This document shows, piece after piece, positions 1 to 5,694 of a stretch of DNA of 5,694 nt. Location: assembly GCA_018813445.1 (NCBI GenBank), contig JAHJBR010000155.1, positions 1-5,694 of the forward strand, in the 5' to 3' direction. The number at the start of each line of letters is the position of its first letter. The first letter of the stretch is position 1. The translations under genes were made by a program, and so were the position numbers. The stretch is from Microcaldota archaeon (GTDB taxonomy: Archaea; Micrarchaeota; Micrarchaeia; Anstonellales; Bilamarchaeaceae). The notes under the pieces are model-generated. The model was not told the DNA's origin, searched no databases, and saw only the letters and a list, made by a program, of their open reading frames with translations.

Positions 1-3000
1 ATTTCAGTAATTGCTTCTTGTTCAGAACTCACACCTAACTCTGAAAAAAATTGGTTTGCCCCATACATTGAATTGAATAGGTTCCTAAGATCTGGTTTTT
101 TTTCATCAGGAATAGCGGTTATTTCACGCTCTATGGATCTTGGGCTCAATGTAAGGGCAGCTGCTTTTACGGATTCTTCAAAACCCCAAACTGGGGCTTT
201 TTCATATATAAATTTCATGGTCATTGATTTTGCGCTTTCCGGAGCTTTTCTAGTAAATATACTTTTAGTCAATAACGAAATTTGAGAATTCATCTTTCTT
301 TCATCAAAAAGATCATTCTCTATAAAGGTACTAATAACAAGGGGCCTAAGATTTCCGGTTATTTTGGGGTTTTTGACTATTCTGCTAACAAGTCTTGCGC
401 GTCTGTTGAATTCGTCTATATTGTTTACAAGCAGATCTGAATAGGCGTTAAAGAATGCTTCTGGGCTTTTGCCAAGAGCTTCTAATGCACCTAAAATTGC
501 CTTAATGCGCCTAGGAGCTGCTCTTTCCTGAAAAAGATCGTAAGTAACAATTGTTTGAAAGACCATTGGCAAAGCTTCTCTAGATATTTCTTGGTTTTGC
601 ACTAAATGTCTATCTATAAAAGAAATGCGCCTGGAGAATTCTGCAGGCTTTTCGGAAAGAAGAATAAAACCATTTCCCAAAAAGTATCCATTCATTTGAA
701 AATCCATTCCTCTTGATATTCTGTATGCGTTTACAGTCAAATTTAATAGTTCTTCAAAATTCGGACGGTTAGAAAATTCTTGCACAACGAGTTTTGCAGC
801 TCCATTATGGTCCATAAAATAATATGCACGCATATCTTCTGAGATGTTGGATCTAATTGATCTGAATTCTGCAGCTGCTTTTCCAACTTTGGTTAGCACA
901 GATTCCATAAGTGCTGAATCATACCCATATCTTTGTAGGAATGTGGAAAAAAGATCTGCTTGATTTACTGGTTGCAGAGCATTTTCAGGAAACCCATTAT
1001 GCAAATAGGTGGATGCGTCTGCAATTCTGGATAAAACTTGCAACCATTCAGCCCAATTTTTCTGATCCATAAAGCCTGGATTGGATTCTAATATTTGATT
1101 TACCTCGGGATTTACACTTTCAAGCGCAGCATTAACCTGTTCTATGTGCTTAGCAAGTTGAAGTACGGTCATTTCTTTGTTTCTTACTATCAAATTTGAT
1201 GATATACCTCTATTTATTTTAGATGAAATAAACCAATTATTGGAGATACCATGTCTTAATATGAGTTCCAAATCATTTGCAGTTCTAGTTGATATGAGTG
1301 GTGGGGTAAGGTACATCATTGCTAAGAATTCCGATGAGAGAACCTGATTAGCCATATCAGCAAAGCGCGCTGTTTCTTCAGGTGAGCCGATCAATAAATC
1401 CATACACATGGAGGCAGTGCGATCGTCTTCAATTGATGATAATTTTGCTGCGCTTGGTTTTGGTAGTTTGGAAAGAAAGATTTTCCATAATTTTCTGGCT
1501 TTTTCTGGATTTGGATTAGTAGAAAGGCTGTTAAGCTCTTCTGGATGTGATTGAAGCATTTTTCTATAAGCGCTTGCCATGTCTCTTGAAATTACCTCGG
1601 ATTCATTCCTTTTTTCTTTTAGGATTGATTCGAATATTCCATATATCCTAGTTAGGTTTTCATTACTAGACATGCATGAAGACATAATGTTAACTTTTGG
1701 ATATTCTTCAAAGAGTCCACCATAATGTACAAAGGAACGCATGCGATGAGCCAAATCATAGTGAAGAATATGAATCAGAATTGCTTTTATAACTCTTTCA
1801 GGAGTGCGTGAAGAGCCCAGCATCCGATCTCCATCTCCATGCATACTGAAATCTACAAGACGCATCACTTGCTCTCCCGGATCACCATTCAGTAAAAGGT
1901 TTGAATAATCCATGAACATTTTTTCATCTGTGCATAATGTAAGCAACGCTCTTGCAACATCAGTTTTGAAATCAAATTTACTCTGGATTTCAGACCATTC
2001 CTTAGGGCGGGCATACTGATCTTCTTCCAAGAGTTTTTTCCTGTGAGCTTCGTATTTGCTTTCTGGATTGGAAAAATGCGCTTGTAGTTCAACTAGGCGT
2101 TTTTGCACTTTTGGGGTTAATGGAATATTGATTTTGAAAAAATCTCTTATAAGTGGCTCTGAATTTTCTTCTCCTTTAGTTTTTGAAATCCAAGGTAGGA
2201 ATTTATTGCAGAAAAAATCATCCAAAACATTTTTTTCTACATAGTTTCCAAGGTTATTGAGTTCATCTAATCCAGTTCTAATTAACCCAACAGCTTGTGC
2301 AGGGGATTTGTTTTTCATCAGCATAAGCAATGCATTAACTGCTTGTTCCCCTGAACTTGAACTGCCTATTTGTGCTGCAACCATTCTTCTTGTTTGTGCC
2401 ATTGCTGCAAGCTGCGTTCCAACCAGCTCTAGATCATTAACGCTTGGACTTAGAGATTCTGTAAGTTTGGAAAAATCACCAGAACGAAAATTTCCGGAAT
2501 TTTTTACTTCAAATTGTATTTGCTCATTAAGATGTTGGAAGGATGTTAATGGATCTTCGCTAGATGTATTTTTTATCACCCAGGGAAGAACATGTAATAT
2601 GTATCCGTCAAGAGACACTGATTCGCAAGCAGACACTGCTGCATTTAGGAATGATCTCCATTTTGCTCCTGTTTCCTCTCGTTTTATAAGGACTAGGAGG
2701 GCAGAAGAACAGAAATCATCTTGAGGCCCTCGTTCTCCAAACAAGCCTTCATAAGAGAAAAGCGATGAAACTGAGTTGGCTATTTGAGTTGCCATCTGTA
2801 CTCCGTATTTTTGTTTGGAAAGAGCTGAACAAAGTTTTTCACGCGTTTCATCTTTTATTTTAAGGTCTGCAATAGCATCTGAGATTTTTTTTCTAATTGA
2901 TTCTGTTTTTGCAATCTCATGTTCTGGACCACGTCTAAATTTACTGAAAGATGTTGCGATTTTTTGCCTTGCCCTTTGGAATACCCCCAGTTTGGGCGGA

Positions 3001-3257
3001 GTATTCTCTTTTGCAAATGCTGAAATCGCCTTTATTATTGCCTCCGATTCACCTAAATAATTTTTTCTGGTTTGTTCCTTTTTCTCTTTTTTTGCCTGCT
3101 TAGCTAATATTTTAGATAATGAAGCGACTGTGGAATTTGTATTTATGCGGCTTTTTGGGTAGTATGCCAGAAATGACTCTATTTGTATCCTTAAATGTGG
3201 GGGAAGGTCTCTGATTTTTGTTTTGAAAAGCGATTTTGGCAACTCTATGTCCAGCAT
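1..3257 (-). CDS. Very large uncharacterised helical protein (C-terminus beyond the window)
   Basis: I do not recognise this protein. The frame is open for 1085 codons from the ATG at 3257-3255 to the left edge, with no internal stop, so the C-terminus is missing. An in-frame TGA lies three codons upstream of the ATG, which fixes this as the first possible ATG. The sequence reads as almost entirely alpha-helical: charged and amphipathic stretches separated by short Pro, Gly or Asn turns. I see no signal peptide, no membrane segment, no cysteine cluster and no Walker or other nucleotide-binding motif, so a cytosolic scaffold or helical-repeat protein is the most I infer. Residues about 48-66 are lysine-rich (AKQAKKEKKEQTRKN) and 94-110 are basic (RARQKIATSFSKFRRG), which could contact nucleic acid or a membrane surface. 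Degenerate S/K-P-x-E segments recur near residues 318, 571, 625, 868 and 931. Codon use matches serS, so there is no sign of transfer or decay. It is transcribed divergently from the small RNA and serS. Confidence 0.85.
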   Translation of the reverse strand, partial: MLDIELPKSLFKTKIRDLPPHLRIQIESFLAYYPKSRINTNSTVASLSKILAKQAKKEKKEQTRKNYLGESEAIIKAISAFAKENTPPKLGVFQRARQKIATSFSKFRRGPEHEIAKTESIRKKISDAIADLKIKDETREKLCSALSKQKYGVQMATQIANSVSSLFSYEGLFGERGPQDDFCSSALLVLIKREETGAKWRSFLNAAVSACESVSLDGYILHVLPWVIKNTSSEDPLTSFQHLNEQIQFEVKNSGNFRSGDFSKLTESLSPSVNDLELVGTQLAAMAQTRRMVAAQIGSSSSGEQAVNALLMLMKNKSPAQAVGLIRTGLDELNNLGNYVEKNVLDDFFCNKFLPWISKTKGEENSEPLIRDFFKINIPLTPKVQKRLVELQAHFSNPESKYEAHRKKLLEEDQYARPKEWSEIQSKFDFKTDVARALLTLCTDEKMFMDYSNLLLNGDPGEQVMRLVDFSMHGDGDRMLGSSRTPERVIKAILIHILHYDLAHRMRSFVHYGGLFEEYPKVNIMSSCMSSNENLTRIYGIFESILKEKRNESEVISRDMASAYRKMLQSHPEELNSLSTNPNPEKARKLWKIFLSKLPKPSAAKLSSIEDDRTASMCMDLLIGSPEETARFADMANQVLSSEFLAMMYLTPPLISTRTANDLELILRHGISNNWFISSKINRGISSNLIVRNKEMTVLQLAKHIEQVNAALESVNPEVNQILESNPGFMDQKNWAEWLQVLSRIADASTYLHNGFPENALQPVNQADLFSTFLQRYGYDSALMESVLTKVGKAAAEFRSIRSNISEDMRAYYFMDHNGAAKLVVQEFSNRPNFEELLNLTVNAYRISRGMDFQMNGYFLGNGFILLSEKPAEFSRRISFIDRHLVQNQEISREALPMVFQTIVTYDLFQERAAPRRIKAILGALEALGKSPEAFFNAYSDLLVNNIDEFNRRARLVSRIVKNPKITGNLRPLVISTFIENDLFDERKMNSQISLLTKSIFTRKAPESAKSMTMKFIYEKAPVWGFEESVKAAALTLSPRSIEREITAIPDEKKPDLRNLFNSMYGANQFFSELGVSSEQEAITE

Positions 3258-3275
3258 GCTTATTCAATGTGTTCA

Positions 3276-3288
3276 GTATATATTTAAC
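3276..3288. promoter_or_regulatory. TATA-like element, possibly used in both directions
   Basis: The A+T run GTATATATTTAAC reads on the minus strand as TTAAATATATAC. Its centre is about 24-25 bases before the ATG of the large minus-strand gene at 3257. That is the spacing expected of an archaeal TATA box serving a leaderless or nearly leaderless transcript, and no Shine-Dalgarno sequence precedes that ATG. Read on the plus strand, the same element would start transcription around 3307-3309, exactly where the candidate C/D box RNA begins. The element is nearly palindromic, so use in both directions is an inference from spacing and has not been shown. Confidence 0.55.
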
Positions 3289-3306
3289 ATTATCGCAACC
3301 AAATAT

Positions 3307-3370
3307 CTCTGATGATGAACACTAGATTATGCGAAGCGCAAGCTGATGAGCGAGACCTTGAGTTCTGAAT
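3307..3370 (+). ncRNA. Candidate C/D box small RNA, predicted guide for C34 of tRNA-Leu(CAA)
   Basis: The order of elements fits an archaeal C/D box 2'-O-methylation guide. Box C is ATGATGA at 3312-3318 (or CTGATGA at 3309-3315), box C' is CTGATGA at 3343-3349, and box D is CTGA at 3365-3368. Short flanks AAATAT (3301-3306) and ATATTT (3371-3376) could pair as a terminal stem. Box D' is poor: only GCGA at 3331-3334 sits 12 bases after box C, so the RNA may guide from one side only. The 15-base spacer before box D (3350-3364) is complementary to 5'-AACUCAAGGUCUCGC. This reads as an anticodon loop CUCAAGG followed by the 3' stem strand UCUCG. The fifth base upstream of box D (G3360) pairs with the C of the CAA anticodon, so the predicted product is Cm34 in tRNA-Leu(CAA). 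Guides for wobble-base methylation of tRNAs are known in archaea. The RNA could have its own promoter (3276-3288) or be processed from a longer serS leader. The assignment rests on motifs alone. Confidence 0.65.
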
Positions 3371-3380
3371 ATATTTAAAA
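3369..3380 (+). promoter_or_regulatory. TATA box of serS
   Basis: The A+T run ATATATTTAAAA is centred about 36 bases before the serS ATG. With the usual 25-27 base spacing, transcription would start near 3400, giving a leader of about 10 bases. That leader contains GTGGGA (3404-3409) just before the ATG, at best a weak ribosome-binding sequence. The element abuts box D of the candidate small RNA, so the RNA's 3' end and the serS promoter share bases. Confidence 0.55.
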
Positions 3381-3410
3381 CCTTGGCTGCCTAATTGTAT
3401 TCGTGGGAAT

Positions 3411-4679
3411 ATGTTAGATATAAAAGCTATAAGGGCCAATCCTGAAGAATTGCGAGCTGCGCTTAAGAATAGGCAGCAGGATGCATTATTGGTGGCCAAG
3501 CTTTTGGAGCTCGACGAAGTCTGGAGAAGGGACAAAAAAGAGCTTGATGAGCTTAGGGCAGAAAGAAATACGCTTGGACTAGCGATCTCCTCTGCAAAAA
3601 AGAAAAAGGAGAATGCTGATGAACCGATTAAGAGAAGCTCTGAGGTAAGTTCCCGCATTAAAGTGCTGGATGAGGAAGTTGAAAGGCTTGAAAGAGATTT
3701 AGAGAATATGATGCTTCTTGTTCCGAATATTCCAGATAAGAGCGTTCCAGTTGGAGCAGATGAGAATTCCAATAAGGAAGTAATTAAGTTTGGGAAACCT
3801 GAAAAGTTTTCCAAGGATGTTCTTCCACATGATGAACTTGGACAGAAGCTTGGACTTATTGATTTTGAAAGAGGAACTAAATTAGGTGGACATAGATTTA
3901 CTGTAATGTATGGGGCAATTGCGAAATTGGAAAGGGCAATAGCTGCATTCATGCTTAATGTGCATACAACTAATGGGTATACTGAGTGCTGGGTTCCGCA
4001 TCTTGTGAAGAGTGAGATGATGCAGGGAACCGGAAATCTTCCTAAATTTGCAGAGGATCTGTATAGTTGCAAGGATGATGATTTATGGCTGATTCCAACT
4101 GCTGAAGTTCCTCTTACGAATTTGCATTCTGGGGAGATTTTGGAGGTTAAAGATCTCCCTAAGTTTTATACTGCATTTACTCCTTGTTATAGGAGAGAGG
4201 CAGGAGCCTATGGGAAGGACATAAAAGGAATGATAAGGCAGCACCAGTTTGATAAAGTGGAGTTGGTGAAAATTGTTTCCCAAGAAAGTAGTTTTAATGA
4301 GCTTGAAGGAATGGTTAAGGATGCGCAAGGGATTTTGAAATTGCTTGGGCTTCCATATAGAGTGGTTACTCTTTGTACAGGAGATATGGGTTTTGCAAGT
4401 GCAAAAACCTATGATATTGAGGTTTGGATCCCTAGCCAGGATAAGTATAGGGAGATTTCTTCTTGTTCAAATTGCACAAACTTCCAAGCACGCAGGGCTA
4501 ATATTCGTTATAGAGATGTAGATGGTGAGATTAGATTTGCGCATACCTTGAATGGGAGCGGGCTTGCAGTTGGAAGAACACTTATTGCAATTTTGGAGAA
4601 TTATCAAGATGCAGAAGGGGTTGCAATTCCAGAACCATTGCAGGATTATATGGGAATGGAGCGCATAGACTTCAAATAA
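3411..4679 (+). CDS. serS: Seryl-tRNA synthetase (class II)
   Basis: This cytoplasmic enzyme activates serine with ATP and attaches it to tRNA-Ser, and also to tRNA-Sec where that tRNA exists. The 422 residues are the normal full length of the common-type SerRS. Residues 1-105 form the N-terminal tRNA-binding domain with the long antiparallel coiled coil (two heptad-like charged arms, about 27-64 and 70-103). The class II core follows. Motif 1 lies around 185-205 with P196. The TAE serine-binding loop is T230-A231-E232. Motif 2 runs about 257-284 with CYRREAG (R261, E263) and IRQHQFDKVE. The segment ISSCSNCTNFQARR is at 349-362, and motif 3 NGSGLAVGRTLIAILENYQ at 381-399 holds the invariant R389. 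All expected catalytic residues are present, so it should be active. It is not the rare methanogen-type SerRS. The ATG at 3411 gives the family-typical N-terminus MLDIKAIRANPEELR. The gene is divergent from the large minus-strand gene and convergent with the FMN reductase gene. Confidence 0.98.
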   Translation: MLDIKAIRANPEELRAALKNRQQDALLVAKLLELDEVWRRDKKELDELRAERNTLGLAISSAKKKKENADEPIKRSSEVSSRIKVLDEEVERLERDLENMMLLVPNIPDKSVPVGADENSNKEVIKFGKPEKFSKDVLPHDELGQKLGLIDFERGTKLGGHRFTVMYGAIAKLERAIAAFMLNVHTTNGYTECWVPHLVKSEMMQGTGNLPKFAEDLYSCKDDDLWLIPTAEVPLTNLHSGEILEVKDLPKFYTAFTPCYRREAGAYGKDIKGMIRQHQFDKVELVKIVSQESSFNELEGMVKDAQGILKLLGLPYRVVTLCTGDMGFASAKTYDIEVWIPSQDKYREISSCSNCTNFQARRANIRYRDVDGEIRFAHTLNGSGLAVGRTLIAILENYQDAEGVAIPEPLQDYMGMERIDFK

Positions 4680-5193
4680 GTTTTTCTTTTATTTTTATTG
4701 TTTCTTGAATTAGTCGCTTTATTCTTTCTTCTATCTTTGGATTGTTTAGTTTTTCATCTTCAAAATCAGCATCAATTGAGAATACTGGCCTTGGATTTGT
4801 GAATACGTTGAAATAATTCATTAACGCAACTAGTTGATTTCTTACTTGTTGATGGGTTCCTGCAGCATTGGATTTTACTATGAATCCTGCTACTTTTCCT
4901 TCTAATGATTTATAATCTATGAATTCGAAAAGGTTCTTTATTCCAGAACTTAGAAGCCCGTCGTATATTGGGGAAGCGAGAATAATTACGTCTGCTTCCT
5001 CTATTGTTTTTATCCATTTTGTTGTATTTTTACCATACTCTTCTTCGAATCCTCGGAAATTTTCTATTTCCTCTTTTCCTAAGTCTAAGTAATTGGTTTC
5101 GCAGATATTTTTACATTCTTCATAAGCGAGATTAGTGAGTTTTCTTGTAAGTGAATTCTTTCTCCTGCTTCCGCAAATAATTATAGCTTTCAT
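4672..5193 (-). CDS. NAD(P)H-dependent FMN reductase family protein (flavodoxin fold)
   Basis: This is a soluble flavoprotein-like protein of 173 residues, normal for the NADPH-dependent FMN reductase family. Members bind FMN and use NAD(P)H to reduce flavin, quinone, chromate or similar acceptors; the substrate here cannot be read from sequence. Strand 1 and the FMN phosphate loop are MKAIIICGSRRKNSLTRKL (1-19), matching the family GSxRxxS pattern. The central signature ADVIILASPIYDGLLSSGIKN (68-88) corresponds to the usual SPxYxGxxxxxLKN. A further strand and loop KVAGFIVKSNAAGTHQQVRN (100-119) replaces the common glycine-rich stretch. The C-terminal tail is lysine- and glutamate-rich. I chose the ATG at 5193; a TTG two codons upstream is possible but would only add two residues. 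A TATA-like element 26 bases before this ATG supports that choice. The gene ends inside serS on the opposite strand (8-base overlap) and lies 39 bases downstream of the membrane-protein gene. Confidence 0.85.
   Translation of the reverse strand: MKAIIICGSRRKNSLTRKLTNLAYEECKNICETNYLDLGKEEIENFRGFEEEYGKNTTKWIKTIEEADVIILASPIYDGLLSSGIKNLFEFIDYKSLEGKVAGFIVKSNAAGTHQQVRNQLVALMNYFNVFTNPRPVFSIDADFEDEKLNNPKIEERIKRLIQETIKIKEKLI
4681..4704 (+). terminator. Possible T-tract terminator of serS
   Basis: Immediately after the serS stop codon the plus strand is almost all T: five T, then C, four T, A, five T, and further T runs. Archaeal RNA polymerases commonly terminate at such oligo-T tracts without a hairpin, and no stem-loop is apparent here. 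The tract also encodes the lysine-rich C-terminal tail of the convergent FMN reductase (AAA and ATA codons on the other strand), so composition alone could explain it. Confidence 0.4.
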
Positions 5194-5215
5194 GTTCAAG
5201 CATTTACTGGTTAGG

Positions 5216-5222
5216 AATATAA
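5216..5222 (-). promoter_or_regulatory. Possible TATA box of the FMN reductase gene
   Basis: The minus strand reads TTATATT, centred 26 bases before the ATG at 5193, the spacing expected for a leaderless archaeal transcript. A second candidate, CCTATAAAAA around 5230-5239, overlaps the end of the upstream gene and would give a leader of roughly 16 bases. No T-tract on the minus strand separates this gene from the membrane-protein gene, so read-through from upstream is also possible. Confidence 0.4.
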
Positions 5223-5232
5223 CTTTTTCTTT

Positions 5233-5694
5233 TTATAGGATTTTAGCTTTTGATAATGATTGTTCGATTATTTCATTCATTTCAGGATTTTGCATTTTTA
5301 TTGCAAGAGCCCATGCCCCATACTCGCCAAAAGCAAGAAACTGGTTGATGTTTGTATGCTTTTCTAGTTCTGTGTATTCTTTTAGTGATTTTAGCAACCT
5401 TGCGAAAAAGTTGCCTTCATCAGATATTGGTGAAATGGAAGGCATGAAGAGTATGCATAAATCCAGTAGAATAATGGATAATATGAACCATGTGGGAATT
5501 ATCCAAGGTGAGGCCAAATCACTTATGGTAAGTAGTACTGCTGCTAAGGAAAAAAATAATACAAACAAGGTTATGCCCATCTTAATTGAATAACTATCTT
5601 TCTCATTCTCAGGCAAAGATTGATATTCTGCAGTGTTTTTTGGGAATGGTTTTTTTATGATGTTGTGGATAAATGAAAGAAGGGAAAAGCTGAC
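5233..5694 (-). CDS. Membrane protein, C-terminal part, tentatively DUF2207-like (N-terminus beyond the window)
   Basis: The frame is open from the right edge to the TAA at 5235-5233, giving 153 visible residues; the true start lies outside the window. A TTG at 5616 could be taken as a start, but the frame continues upstream without a stop and reads as ordinary coding sequence. Two strong hydrophobic segments are visible, at residues 39-59 and 62-84 of the visible part, separated by Asp-Leu-Ala-Ser-Pro. A soluble C-terminal tail of about 65 residues follows. The tail has the order Pro, Asp-Glu-Gly, a basic amphipathic helix (FFARLLKSLKEYTELEK), then FLAFGEYGAWALAIKM. This recalls the end of DUF2207 membrane proteins, where two membrane helices are followed by an 'eG..l..r..gFk.yL..f' helix and a 'w.eYL.YAiaLGv' segment. 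That match is from memory of the pattern and is tentative; otherwise it is an unassigned membrane protein. Its function is unknown. It may be co-transcribed with the FMN reductase gene 39 bases downstream. Confidence 0.75.
   Translation of the reverse strand, partial: VSFSLLSFIHNIIKKPFPKNTAEYQSLPENEKDSYSIKMGITLFVLFFSLAAVLLTISDLASPWIIPTWFILSIILLDLCILFMPSISPISDEGNFFARLLKSLKEYTELEKHTNINQFLAFGEYGAWALAIKMQNPEMNEIIEQSLSKAKIL

Larger units (their letters stand above)
3269..3381 (+). repeat. Pair of similar promoter-like elements (3269-3288 and 3361-3381)
   Basis: Two imperfect direct copies lie about 92 bases apart. Both have the form G-T/A-GTTC, then two or three bases, then an ATATATTTAA core, then AC. 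The first precedes the candidate small RNA and the second precedes serS, so each appears to be the TATA region of a plus-strand transcript. The similarity could be a small duplication, shared regulation, or convergence of two A+T-rich TATA boxes. Confidence 0.4.

Noticed and set aside
73..285. Plus-strand open frame of 70 codons
   Set aside because: It is antisense to the large gene and has no support of its own.
1889..2092. Minus-strand open frame of 67 codons in another frame
   Set aside because: It overlaps the long minus-strand frame and shows no initiation signal or recognisable protein.
2257..3060. Plus-strand open frames of 155 and 81 codons
   Set aside because: They are opposite the uninterrupted large minus-strand gene, have biased composition, and show no recognisable domain or promoter.
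3307..3370. Whether the intergenic structure is a tRNA, riboswitch or T-box upstream of serS
   Set aside because: There is no cloverleaf, T-loop or T-box signature. The C/D box pattern explains the conserved-looking elements better.
3255..3422. Both divergent proteins begin Met-Leu-Asp-Ile
   Set aside because: The codons differ and the similarity stops after four residues, so an inverted duplication is not supported.
3290..4072. A 260-codon open frame antisense to serS
   Set aside because: It lies opposite clearly coding, fully conserved SerRS sequence. Its translation is serine- and leucine-rich low complexity, as expected when charged coiled-coil codons are read backwards.
4083..4328. Minus-strand open frame of 81 codons inside serS
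   Set aside because: It is opposite SerRS motif 2 and the serine-binding loop, which are clearly the coding sense.
5221..5238. T-rich run on the plus strand as a terminator
   Set aside because: No plus-strand gene ends here. On the minus strand, the direction of the flanking genes, it is an A-run and would not terminate.
5135..5593. Plus-strand open frame of 152 codons
   Set aside because: It runs antisense across both the FMN reductase start and the membrane-protein gene, which have better protein features and matching promoter spacing.

Overview
The window is A+T-rich and looks archaeal. Arginine is coded mostly by AGA/AGG and ATA is common for isoleucine. The start codons lack convincing Shine-Dalgarno sequences. 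TATA-like boxes are centred about 24-26 bases before two start codons, as expected for leaderless archaeal transcripts. A candidate C/D box guide RNA lies in the one substantial intergenic gap. A small-genome lineage such as a DPANN archaeon would fit, but nothing here fixes the phylum.

Layout. (1) Positions 1-3257, minus strand: one uninterrupted reading frame of at least 1085 codons that runs off the left edge. It encodes a very large, soluble, apparently all-helical protein that I do not recognise. (2) Positions 3258-3410: a 153-base divergent control region. It holds an A+T element that can be read as a TATA box in both directions, a candidate C/D box small RNA (about 3307-3370, plus strand), and a second, similar TATA element for the next gene. 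(3) Positions 3411-4679, plus strand: serS, a complete seryl-tRNA synthetase. (4) Positions 4672-5193, minus strand: a flavodoxin-fold NAD(P)H-dependent FMN reductase, convergent with serS and overlapping its end by 8 bases. (5) Positions 5233-5694, minus strand: the C-terminal part of a membrane protein entering from the right edge, tentatively resembling the DUF2207 C-terminal region.

The most interesting item is the small RNA. The 15 bases between its C' and D boxes are complementary to a plausible anticodon arm of tRNA-Leu(CAA). The box D plus five rule places 2'-O-methylation on C34, the wobble base. It lies immediately upstream of serS, so a tRNA-modification guide and a tRNA-charging enzyme share one small region. 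The guide concerns leucine tRNA and the enzyme serine tRNA, so this may be only compact genome packing. The FMN reductase and the membrane protein are 39 bases apart on the same strand and may be co-transcribed. No mobile element, CRISPR array, tRNA or rRNA gene was seen.
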